Of a DNA stretch of 64,000 nt, positions 48,401 through 55,998 are shown piece by piece. How positions within the stretch are numbered: the first letter of the stretch is position 1; each line of letters opens with the position of its first letter. This DNA is from Fimbriimonas ginsengisoli Gsoil 348 (GTDB lineage Bacteria > Armatimonadota > Fimbriimonadia > Fimbriimonadales > Fimbriimonadaceae): the NCBI RefSeq assembly GCF_000724625.1, contig NZ_CP007139.1, positions 372,001 through 436,000 of the forward strand. The letters are read 5' to 3'. A model generated the notes under the pieces. The model did no database searches and was not told the DNA's origin. It was given only the letters and a program-made list of their open reading frames with translations. Both the position numbers and the translations under genes were made by a program.

Positions 48401-51400
48401 GATCCGTCGCCAACTCTTCCCCGAGGCCAATCACGACTAAGCCCGACAAAGCCGCCGCCTCGGCGGGAGGATTCCACCGAACGAGATCGGCGTTTCTTCC
48501 CGGTTCGTGATGAATCAGTCCCGTGCCACCGGAGCGAAGCCACATGCCGACGTTATTCAGCAGCCCGAAAATGGTCAACGTGTCGAGCGGCCAGGTGTAA
48601 GCCTCCCCGGCGAAGGCTCGCCTTAGCCACTCAGTTAGGGAGGGAGCGCCGTCAACCGGAGGACCCATAAAGACGGTCGAGGCTCTTGGCAGAGATTTGG
48701 GCTGCATCGCAACCGGCTCGGTCGAATCGACGGTTACTAACAGCGAGTGAGAGACATCAAGTCCCATGCCGCGGATGAAATCCTCTAGCCGCGACCAAAC
48801 TTTTCCGTCCGAAAAGCCAAGTCCACCCGCGGTGTCGAGTCGCACTGGGCCTCGAAGATGGACTAGCACCGGACCATTCGCTAATGCTTCCGCAGCACCG
48901 GAGAACAGTTGACGCATGGCCCCGGGCGAATAGCCCTCGCCGCCGAACCGCTGGACCACCAACCCCGTGGCTCGAAGCTGTCCCTCCAGGGTCTCGATCT
49001 CCGCGTCGTCCCGCTCCGCCGACCAGAGTAGCGCCGTGGTAGCGATCCCTTCGATGACAGGCGATCCTCTCCAGTCGTCTCCTTTGAGGGGAGAGTGGTC
49101 GCCGTAGGCTCTTGGGAGCGGGAAGAGCTTCGGCTCCGGGTTGCCGGCAACGGCGACCGCGACGATCGGCTCTTTCGGGTGAAAGGCAAGAATTCGATCG
49201 GTTTTCGGATCGAACCCTTCCGGTTCGAACGGGACTCGGTTTCCGGTGGCGATGTCGATCAGGCGGGAGCGGTCGTCGTCTTCTAGGAGCAGCGTCGCCC
49301 GATCGGGCGCAATCGTAGCACGGCGGACAAACTTCGGGCGAGTTTCTTCAAACGCTTCGGCAACCGATCCGTTCAAGTCAAAGGCCACAACCCGGCCGAT
49401 TTCAGTTACAGCGAGGAACCACGACTGATTACGGGTCGGCAAGATCGCGACGACAGGGCCGCCGAGGTCGGAAAGAATTTGGTCGCCGCGCTGATCCTTT
49501 AATCGGATTGGTCGAACCGGACGGAGCAAGGCGTCCAGTGTTTGCTCGCCCAAATGATGGTAGGCACGGACCTCACCCAACATTGTCCCAATGACGGTGA
49601 ACTGAGCCCTAATCAGGGTGGAGGAGGGTCGATCTCCAAAGACCGCAAATTCTGGACCACTAAGTCTCGGATCACCCATCGGCTCGGGCCCTTCGATGGA
49701 TTTCAAAGTTGCGAACAAAGCAGACCGTCTTGTCTCACTGTTCCCGATGTTTTCCATGAGGTCGCCCGAAATCCAGAACATTGGGGCGTTCGGGGGCCAG
49801 CTAAGCGCGTGTACCAGGTGCTCTGCCCTTCGCGTGAGTTCTGGGTGAAGGATTCCGTCGTGAAACCGCAGAATACGCACCTCTCTTCCGGCGGCAACCG
49901 CAAGTTGAGTTCCATCCCGCGACCAAGCTGCTAAGGCCATCGGAACCTGACTTGCAGCCCCGACGGCCAAGGCAAGTAAGCTAGGGACGAGCGTGAGGTC
50001 GTTGGTAACATGCTCGTGCCCAGTGGCTCGCAGTTGCACCAGATCTTCGGCGTCTAGGAAAGGGTCAAATAGAACCGTTCGCTCTCCGAGAGGAGCAGGA
50101 AGACTGAGTGGTTTAGATCGCAACCCGATCCGATCGACACGAAGGGTCGCCACGGAGTCAGCCCCCTCGGTGCCTACCACTTCAATGCCTGCGCCGCCGA
50201 GCAAAATTCGGATCGAGTCGTCGTTTACCGCTTCTAGTCGAACTCGCGCACCGACCAGGGCCGGTTCGGCTCTGAAGGGAATCGCAAAGTCAAAATGGAT
50301 AACGCCATCCCCTACTAGATTGATTCTTCCCTCCTGGTGCTCGACCCAATCGATCCACGTATTAAGAGATTGCCGCAGCGCAGTTCGGCCCGCCGGAAGA
50401 TCCTGTCCTCGTAAACGGCGGACGAAAGCGGCTAAACCGAGATCGCTGACGTCGTCTCGCGATATTAAGCTTTGCGCTGGCTCTATGAGAACGAGTAGGG
50501 ATCCTGCGTCCGGCGCGCCTCTGCGCAGCTCATCCAAACTAAAGCTCGCCTCGTGTACTGCTTGAGCGAAGTAGATACTCGCGCCCCGTCGAGTTGCATC
50601 TTGCGCCCGGATCGCGAGGGCCTTAGCCCTTTCCTCGGAGTCAATCGTTACCCTCCATCCGAGTCGTCGCAAAATGGGCGCGATCTCTTCGACGAGGGAG
50701 CCACCTGCCGAGGAAAGGAATGCCGCCCCCTCAAAGGAAGGACATAGGCGATCGACGTCGATGTCGTAGTAGCGAACCGTATCACCGCCACCCGTCCAAG
50801 CGGCAAGCCGAGACTCGGTGGGATGGAAACGGACACCACCGGTTTCATCGCCGGCTTCGATCGTCCATCGCCCGACTTCTTCCCACAGGTCGGTCCGCCA
50901 AAGGCACACGACTCCGGCTTGGTCCAGCGAGGCGAGGATTCGGTTATCGGGGCTGAAGGAGACGCTTACGACCGGGTTGAGGGGAGTTGCTGTGGAGCCC
51001 CAGAATCGGAAATCGTCGAGAGGCATGCTTCCCGTCGATTGTTCGTTCGGGCGCAGGTTTATTACGTTCGTGGAGTCGCGGGCGTAGATGCGAATCTCGC
51101 CGCTGGCGGAAGCCGCGGCCAAGCGGGTCCCGTCCGGATTCCACGCGAGATCGGTGATCGAATTGGAAGTAGAACCAACAGAGCGTCCGCTGACCCAACT
51201 GCCTCCGTGGCTCCCCGAGGGCAGATCCACGATTGCGTGCACGTTGCCACTGACATTTCCGAATGCGAGAGTGTTGCCGCGTGAAGCAAAACAGGTGACT
51301 CCCAATCTTGCGCCCGGCTCACCGAACCGGGTGCCTCTTTCGGCTAGGTATTCAACGATCGAATCACCGAAAATAATCTCCCCTCGATGCAGGACCATGG

Positions 51401-52295
51401 CGGTCGACTCGGAAACCGTCCGCACCGAGTCCGGACGTCTAAATCCAGACAAGTAGCGGGAGACCTGACCCGCCGGAGAGGTCCAGCATAACCGTTGTTC
51501 GCCGTCGAAGATCATTGACGCTACGGACGGCTCACCTTCGGCTCGCTGGGGAGAGCGGCCGGCTTCGTCGATTCTGAAGATCCCCCCCTCTCCTCCGGCC
51601 ACGAAACTGGTGCCGTCCGGCGACCAGAGGCCGCACCTAATGGCTAGGCCAGGCATCGTTACCTCGACCGGGACCTCGCTCGGCTGAATCTCCTCCCGAT
51701 CGTCCACCACTCTTGCCAAGGCGTCCATCTGCGGAACCGTTCCCGAGAGATGACGGGCCGCTTGAACGTAGTAGGCGCCGGAGGCGACGCCCGTTCCTTC
51801 CGGCAAGCGGGATAGGAGCTCGCTGATTTCCTTCGTCGCTTGGACTCGCCCGTTTGGCGTCACCGTGAGTGCGAACCAGCGCTGAAGCTCTTCTTCCTCT
51901 GGGGAAAAATAGAGGTGGCGGCGGGTGTAGTCGGCCACGTAGTCGAGGAGAAAATTCTGGAGTCGCTGGCCTTGCTCTTTGATGAGCGTTTCGGCTTCTT
52001 GGCGCAGGAGCCGTTGCACCGATTCGTGCATCGCGTACTGCTCGCGACCGGTCGGACGGCAGATGGACGGATCGAGGAGCAGATCGACGCCGATCTCCCA
52101 GGCCAGGGCACGGGTCATGAACCGTTCGCGCAGAAAGTGAACCAGCTCCGGGGTTAACAGAAAGGGAAAGGAGCAAAGCTGAGCCAACTCTCTCGCTGCG
52201 AGTTCCACGTCGGGCGCCGGGCTTCGCCGGGCGACCCGCTCTTGAAACGATTCGACCGCGGCAAGCGCCTCGTCCTTGTCTGCCAACGTTCTCAA
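45432..52295 (-). CDS. Giant multidomain scaffold of a MoxR-vWA conflict system (propellers, pseudocaspase-like modules, receiver, pYEATS-like)
   Basis: A 2287-residue protein. Residues 1-200: helical domain, likely the MoxR/vWA-partner region. 205-515, 790-1080 and 1405-1680: WD40-like beta-propellers (for example WSPDGTSFVAGG, WSRDGTQLAVAA, WAPDGSDFVVAG). After each comes a Rossmann-like module: about 520-660, 1085-1245 (plus 1285-1370) and 1690-1850. The last two resemble caspase folds, with LVHVNGFG and LVVLDAGRTP where active enzymes have HG and DxC, so they should be inactive. 1900-2018: receiver domain (WVDDRPGNN; candidate phospho-Asp1951 in VTDMS). 2030-2160: Trp-rich helical repeats. 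2195-2275: pYEATS-like domain (VRYILHDSF, GWGTFEV). TTG start, overlapping vwa (TTGA). Confidence 0.8.
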   Translation of the reverse strand: MRTLADKDEALAAVESFQERVARRSPAPDVELAARELAQLCSFPFLLTPELVHFLRERFMTRALAWEIGVDLLLDPSICRPTGREQYAMHESVQRLLRQEAETLIKEQGQRLQNFLLDYVADYTRRHLYFSPEEEELQRWFALTVTPNGRVQATKEISELLSRLPEGTGVASGAYYVQAARHLSGTVPQMDALARVVDDREEIQPSEVPVEVTMPGLAIRCGLWSPDGTSFVAGGEGGIFRIDEAGRSPQRAEGEPSVASMIFDGEQRLCWTSPAGQVSRYLSGFRRPDSVRTVSESTAMVLHRGEIIFGDSIVEYLAERGTRFGEPGARLGVTCFASRGNTLAFGNVSGNVHAIVDLPSGSHGGSWVSGRSVGSTSNSITDLAWNPDGTRLAAASASGEIRIYARDSTNVINLRPNEQSTGSMPLDDFRFWGSTATPLNPVVSVSFSPDNRILASLDQAGVVCLWRTDLWEEVGRWTIEAGDETGGVRFHPTESRLAAWTGGGDTVRYYDIDVDRLCPSFEGAAFLSSAGGSLVEEIAPILRRLGWRVTIDSEERAKALAIRAQDATRRGASIYFAQAVHEASFSLDELRRGAPDAGSLLVLIEPAQSLISRDDVSDLGLAAFVRRLRGQDLPAGRTALRQSLNTWIDWVEHQEGRINLVGDGVIHFDFAIPFRAEPALVGARVRLEAVNDDSIRILLGGAGIEVVGTEGADSVATLRVDRIGLRSKPLSLPAPLGERTVLFDPFLDAEDLVQLRATGHEHVTNDLTLVPSLLALAVGAASQVPMALAAWSRDGTQLAVAAGREVRILRFHDGILHPELTRRAEHLVHALSWPPNAPMFWISGDLMENIGNSETRRSALFATLKSIEGPEPMGDPRLSGPEFAVFGDRPSSTLIRAQFTVIGTMLGEVRAYHHLGEQTLDALLRPVRPIRLKDQRGDQILSDLGGPVVAILPTRNQSWFLAVTEIGRVVAFDLNGSVAEAFEETRPKFVRRATIAPDRATLLLEDDDRSRLIDIATGNRVPFEPEGFDPKTDRILAFHPKEPIVAVAVAGNPEPKLFPLPRAYGDHSPLKGDDWRGSPVIEGIATTALLWSAERDDAEIETLEGQLRATGLVVQRFGGEGYSPGAMRQLFSGAAEALANGPVLVHLRGPVRLDTAGGLGFSDGKVWSRLEDFIRGMGLDVSHSLLVTVDSTEPVAMQPKSLPRASTVFMGPPVDGAPSLTEWLRRAFAGEAYTWPLDTLTIFGLLNNVGMWLRSGGTGLIHHEPGRNADLVRWNPPAEAAALSGLVVIGLGEELATDHGLWEFLRYCGVDLRLPDVLDFEAQVEAASELRPVLIVDLDKNHDVERGYEDLVAKFPQHPAILYEGPFGTTTSSYPWDARVNEPTALVRALARDLRTPFANAATLEGCQISGGAWAPDGSDFVVAGGERIAQIMASGEIRFHVPPGSRAVAIGRGMRRLVVGLETEGPVFFEPESGKWTIHERSLIGPIEDIGIADNLTVACSRKDGAVAYHREGTEYKVMYTAPNSGAICVAAHPKLARCAVGYENGAIRFSHQMAPSVVHRGAVNAITWNRSGSIFASASSDHSVNILNIDRQSNTTLDHTDVVVGVTFSSDDRRLASLELSGTVRIWNCESWQEIASFQIGTAGLYGGVLFHPNLPILATYAESSSRVDFRRIETDVPPPAPIIDRPVKQWRALVVSGDIGYQYQRRDNEIVAAALRSRGFTVSTLDDPSENVLVSEIDSILSQCGPDDFFLVHVNGFGKEDGDQIWIDVNRDKYDLRKLNDALERLPSLRALVVLDAGRTPFIEAVAEKLTRCAVLGIDLEESHVLGYGYLSYAFAQALSSTRGGTIPTVEGVVQTVRSILDEYAPPKRPQLVWKSALLEALQLAEAPPTERRPWLGKRILWVDDRPGNNRYLVDRCTDSGAITTLALDTDQALRLYDSYSFDAIVTDMSRPPDRLAGYKLLAGLSERSRPIPPCIIFAGSSRREHHNMAVVHGAVGSTDDGAQVLRWLERAFEGEKRRDEIAKEQAQAWTEFLERGMREGRTGLSEERLASFLAWLDQYGAYLEAGKVLAAWLLATYIREPVRSHVLSWLEQFSRHREAESVLIAWLTVSPDSSDVQSYCEAWFHRYRTTKNTTELLLVWQGKEKDATYSRNLLTWLQDETPAEMLLAAMAIWKKLPTRNIKVGNLARQVKSDDPRGRFRWRLFLDESPEFVQSVRSVRYILHDSFALSVRMTTDASTDFSLRSEGWGTFEVRMIITFRDGTQVAASHHLSFDAPSKAGRHEV

Positions 52296-53464
52296 CCGCC
52301 CCTACCCCCTTTGGCGACCGAGCCGCGCAGGTACGCGATCGCCTGATTCAAGCCGTCCTTCGTCATAGGGAGCATCGGCACCCCGACCGCCACATAGCGG
52401 GCCGACGAGCCTTCCCACCGGTGGGCGGGCATCGGATTCAGCCACGCCACGTATCGAGTCTTCCGGCGGACCCGCGCGAGGAGCCGCAAGGTTGGCACGA
52501 TCCGGCCATCGGTATCCAAACTCCCACGCGCCGCTCCCGCGTCGCTGACGATCAACACACCGCAATTCGGCCGACAACTGGCGAGAACCCGGTCGAACGA
52601 CACCGGCTCGCGCAAGGTCGCCTGCTGGAAGACCTGATCCTGAAAAACATCGTGGAAGTAGAAGACCCGAACGTTGGCGATTCCGCTCTCCTCAACCGCC
52701 GCCGCGACGAGGTCTCTCGTCAGCCAGTGGAACGGGGCCATCGACCCTTCTTGATCCACCAGCATCAAGAGCTCGGCATCGTTTCTCTCCCGCCGCCGAA
52801 GGACCGGCTCGAGGAAGAAGCCCCGGTCGGCGGTGCGCCGGACGGTTTCGGGAATGTCGATGACGGAAGGGGCCCCGTAGTGACCGGGGCGACGAAACCG
52901 ACGCCATGCGTGGATCATGCCGGCGCGGGGGACCGGACCCGCGGATGCCGCCTCCATCGCCCGGTCCCGGTGGTCGGGCACGGCGGCGGTTACCGGGTCG
53001 ACCCGCGATTCGCCCCCTTGGCTCTCCTTCTTGGGTTCGGAACGCGCCTCGCGGCTCTCTTCCTCTTGAGGCTTTTGGGGTTCGTCGAGGGATTTATTCG
53101 TTTCCTCGCTAGTCGGCGTTTGCGCCAGTGGCGAATCCGCGGTTGTCGTGGGGCTGGAGGGATCCGCCTCCTTGCCTCGCGAGGAATCGGCGTTTGTTTG
53201 CGCCTCGACCCGGGGCCGGATTTCGACCCAGGTCTGCTGTAACTCTTCGACGTCGTCCGTCGACTTGCACCAGAGCTGTTCGGTCAGCCAGGCGAGCTCG
53301 AACCTCTCGCCGGTGGCTGGGTCACCTTGGGCAGCGGCGATCGCGTCGAGCAGATCCCGGGTCCCCAGCGAGCGATTGACCCGGCTGCGGAACGAGTTAA
53401 AGGCCAGCGTTAGGGCCTCTAAGTCGGAGATCGTGCTCGTATCCGCGGGCCGGGGGGTGCTCAT
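52292..53464 (-). CDS. vWA-domain protein, partner of MoxR ATPase
   Basis: In this 390-residue protein, the N-terminal 95 residues are helical, about 96-160 is an acidic, Ser/Thr/Glu-rich linker, and about 232-385 is a von Willebrand A domain. The metal site LVDQEGSMAPFH begins at Asp237 (DxxGS instead of DxSxS) and SDAGAARGSLD follows. The preceding RRRERNDAELLML segment is typical of vWA proteins of MoxR systems. Overlaps of 4 bp on both sides (moxR upstream, scaffold downstream) show tight coupling. By family knowledge it bridges the ATPase and the effector component. Confidence 0.88.
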   Translation of the reverse strand: MSTPRPADTSTISDLEALTLAFNSFRSRVNRSLGTRDLLDAIAAAQGDPATGERFELAWLTEQLWCKSTDDVEELQQTWVEIRPRVEAQTNADSSRGKEADPSSPTTTADSPLAQTPTSEETNKSLDEPQKPQEEESREARSEPKKESQGGESRVDPVTAAVPDHRDRAMEAASAGPVPRAGMIHAWRRFRRPGHYGAPSVIDIPETVRRTADRGFFLEPVLRRRERNDAELLMLVDQEGSMAPFHWLTRDLVAAAVEESGIANVRVFYFHDVFQDQVFQQATLREPVSFDRVLASCRPNCGVLIVSDAGAARGSLDTDGRIVPTLRLLARVRRKTRYVAWLNPMPAHRWEGSSARYVAVGVPMLPMTKDGLNQAIAYLRGSVAKGGRGG

Positions 53465-54399
53465 GGCGTTGGCGGAGCAAGGGCGGGCCGAAGGTCGGAT
53501 GCTACTTTGATCAGCACTTCCGGATAGGGAAGCTCACCTTCGCGAAGCTGGGCTTCCCATTTGACCAAACCGTCGTCGAACCCGTCGATGGCGTGTAGCC
53601 AATCGAGAAACTCGCTGGTACCGGGCTTCTTTTGGAGGTTCGGCAATCCACGAACCTTATCAAAACGCGTTGCCGCCTCCTCGGCCGCCGCCGGCGCGTC
53701 CTTATCGAATTTATTCTTCCAATGAATCTTTACGATCTGGCTAAGCTGCTCCTTCTCCGGAAAGCTTACGAATCGGTACAGACACCGGCGCAAGAAAGGG
53801 TCCGGTAGGTTTCCCTTTTCGCGGTTGCTGGTGATGATGTAGATCGGCTCGCATCCCTCGGCCGGTCCCAAATGCTCGCCAAGCTCAGGAATCGGGATCG
53901 CGCTTTCGCGGTCGATTACGTTCAGCAGGTCGTTGGCAAAATCGACGTCGGCTTTGTCGATCTCGTCGATGAGCACAACCGTCCGGGTATCGGTACGGCG
54001 GAACGCCTTTCCGATGGCGCCGTAACGAACGTAGTCGCTCGATCGGGCGGGGTCTCGGTCATTCGCCAACCCCTTCTTCTCCAACTGGACGTCGTGCAGC
54101 CGAAGAACGGCGTCGTACTCGTATAGCCCATCCTTCGCCCGGCTGCCCGAGGTGATGTTCCACCGCTCGATCGGAATCCCCAGTTCGTACGCTACCGCGT
54201 ACGCCAGGCGAGTCTTGCCACAACCCGGCTCCCCTTCCAATAGAAGGGGCCGCTTGAGGAACATCGCCAGCCGAACCGCGCGGACGAGCTCCGCATCCGG
54301 AACATACGGCTCCGGCTTGCCGGCCGGGGGAGCCTCGGCATGCGCATCCGGCCGTTGTTTACCGACACCGGTGTAGGGAGGAAGTTTGGAAGTACTCAT
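53461..54399 (-). CDS. MoxR-family AAA+ ATPase
   Basis: A 312-residue AAA+ protein. Walker A is GEPGCGKT (residues 56-63), Walker B VVLIDEID (141-148), sensor 1 IITSN, and the arginine region DPFLRRCLYRFVSFP. The lid domain ends the chain. Proteins of this type use ATP to remodel partner proteins with vWA domains; here the vWA gene follows immediately with a 4-bp overlap. ATG 54399 overlaps the TIR gene stop. The N-terminal 35 residues are a short low-complexity extension. Confidence 0.93.
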   Translation of the reverse strand: MSTSKLPPYTGVGKQRPDAHAEAPPAGKPEPYVPDAELVRAVRLAMFLKRPLLLEGEPGCGKTRLAYAVAYELGIPIERWNITSGSRAKDGLYEYDAVLRLHDVQLEKKGLANDRDPARSSDYVRYGAIGKAFRRTDTRTVVLIDEIDKADVDFANDLLNVIDRESAIPIPELGEHLGPAEGCEPIYIITSNREKGNLPDPFLRRCLYRFVSFPEKEQLSQIVKIHWKNKFDKDAPAAAEEAATRFDKVRGLPNLQKKPGTSEFLDWLHAIDGFDDGLVKWEAQLREGELPYPEVLIKVASDLRPALAPPTP

Positions 54400-55892
54400 A
54401 CGGCAACCATTGGAGAAAAGTGTGCGCTAAAGACCACTCTGCAGGCTTCGGGAAGCGAGTCGAGACGCCCGTCATCGCTGGCTTCGTGCAGGCTCTTACC
54501 GAGCCGCTCCGCATCCCCACTGGGAAAGTTGCATGTCTCGGTTAGCCAATCAACGAGGTCCTTTTCCGAAAACGGTTTGATGGCGAAAGTCGCCACCCTG
54601 GAGCAGTTGGATTGTTCGATTGAACAAGTGAGAGATGTTCGGTGTGGCTCGGCAAACGAATCGACCGACGTCAGGAGAAACACCAATCTCATCGCACTCG
54701 ACGGCTGATTACCGAGAGACGTCAGAAGGTCCTTCCAGAACGTTTCGACAAACCAGTGAAGGACTTCGCCACTACTGGCGATCGTCCACCAACGAATATG
54801 GACCACGTGGAAAATTCCCTCGCCAACATCCGTAGCGATCGCCTTGATTACCTGCGATTGAAGAGCAGCGGCATCGTTTCCAGGATTCGGCACGTCGTAC
54901 CGTTCCGCGAGCTTTGTTAGGACGGTCATGCGACTAATCGGCGCACCGACCAAGCTTATTTGGGGTTCAGGTACTACGTCGGGCCGCTTAAAGACCCCCC
55001 GGGCCTCAACCTCAAGACGTTGAAAACAGATATCCGCTCGCCTGCCTACGCTCCTTTCGGCCATCAGCAGGGCGGCTCGAACTTTCCGCCCGGGTTCGCC
55101 GATGACTCGAACAACAACCTCATTCAGGTTCTGAAAGTCCGCAAGATGGAGGTCACGGACATATCGGTCAATCTTCTCGGCGATTGACCGCTCGCGGGAC
55201 TCTCGGTCGGCGATGCTGGAAGTCAGATCCCGGTCCACGACGGCTTCCGGATCACCATCTAGTTTCTCGGTGCAGGCAATCACGGCAGCGTCGGCCGGAT
55301 CGATGAAAGCGTCGTACCAATGAGATGCCGCCGGATGGGCCGGTAAGACCGGATTCGACTTCACCGCGCGGGTTACAGCACTCGCGATCGCAGTAGCGAC
55401 TCGCCGATAAGATGTCTTATCAGCCTCACCCTTAAGGAAGAGCAATCCGGACTTGGTGTACTGAGAATCGAAGCCGCCGTCCCAACCCCTAACCGATTCA
55501 AGCAGTCCGCCCGCACCTAGTTCCTCTCGATAGAACTCCGGATCCGCCCAGAGCACCGGGATGATCACTGGGGGCGATCCGTCCGCCCTCTTTGCGAATT
55601 CGAGGCGCGCTTTGAAGGTCAAGAACTCTTTTCGGCAATCCCGTTCATGAGCGAAGTAGGCCCCAGAAAGGACGCAGACGAAGCAGCGAGTCCGCTGCAA
55701 CGCAAGTCCAATCTCACGCTTCCAATTGTCGCTTCCCCGGTCTCGGTCGAAGTAGGCCAGCGAGTCGGCACTCGGAACTCGATCCATCGACAGGTTGCTA
55801 TAAACTTTTTTGCAAAGTTCGGACCGGAACTCCAAGAGATCCGCGTCGGCGTCGGCGCCGCTGTGGGAGAGGAAGAAGAGAGGTAGCTCCAT
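54396..55892 (-). CDS. TIR-domain protein with possible inactive-STAND C-terminal region
   Basis: In this 498-residue protein, residues 1-150 are a TIR domain: FFLSHSGADADADLL, LAYFDRDRGSDNWKREIG, and VCVLSGAYFAHERDCRKEF with the catalytic Glu at 89. TIR domains of this type can cleave NAD+. A helical middle follows. From about 320 the chain resembles a NTPase-like fold lacking Walker motifs (VHIRWWTIASSGEVLHWFVE, MRLVFLLTSVDSF, IKPFSEKDLVDWLTE), as in inactive STAND modules. It is immediately upstream of moxR (ATGA overlap). A possible promoter is at 55918-55945. Confidence 0.75.
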   Translation of the reverse strand: MELPLFFLSHSGADADADLLEFRSELCKKVYSNLSMDRVPSADSLAYFDRDRGSDNWKREIGLALQRTRCFVCVLSGAYFAHERDCRKEFLTFKARLEFAKRADGSPPVIIPVLWADPEFYREELGAGGLLESVRGWDGGFDSQYTKSGLLFLKGEADKTSYRRVATAIASAVTRAVKSNPVLPAHPAASHWYDAFIDPADAAVIACTEKLDGDPEAVVDRDLTSSIADRESRERSIAEKIDRYVRDLHLADFQNLNEVVVRVIGEPGRKVRAALLMAERSVGRRADICFQRLEVEARGVFKRPDVVPEPQISLVGAPISRMTVLTKLAERYDVPNPGNDAAALQSQVIKAIATDVGEGIFHVVHIRWWTIASSGEVLHWFVETFWKDLLTSLGNQPSSAMRLVFLLTSVDSFAEPHRTSLTCSIEQSNCSRVATFAIKPFSEKDLVDWLTETCNFPSGDAERLGKSLHEASDDGRLDSLPEACRVVFSAHFSPMVAV

Positions 55893-55917
55893 CGATCGGT
55901 CCGAGTTTGAGGTTGTT

Positions 55918-55945
55918 ATTCTACAGACCTTGGCGAACTTGTGAA
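55918..55945 (-). promoter_or_regulatory. Possible promoter of the TIR-MoxR-vWA operon
   Basis: Read on the minus strand, TTCACA (55945-55940) and TAGAAT (55923-55918) are separated by 16 bp, close to sigma-70 boxes. They end 25 bp before the TIR gene start, in the 106-bp gap after the TIR-SLOG gene. This would allow the core operon to be made independently of the TIR-SLOG gene. Confidence 0.4.
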
Positions 55946-55998
55946 CGGCAAACGTACCGGAATTGCGGGTTTGAGCACACCACGCTGTATCTAACGCA

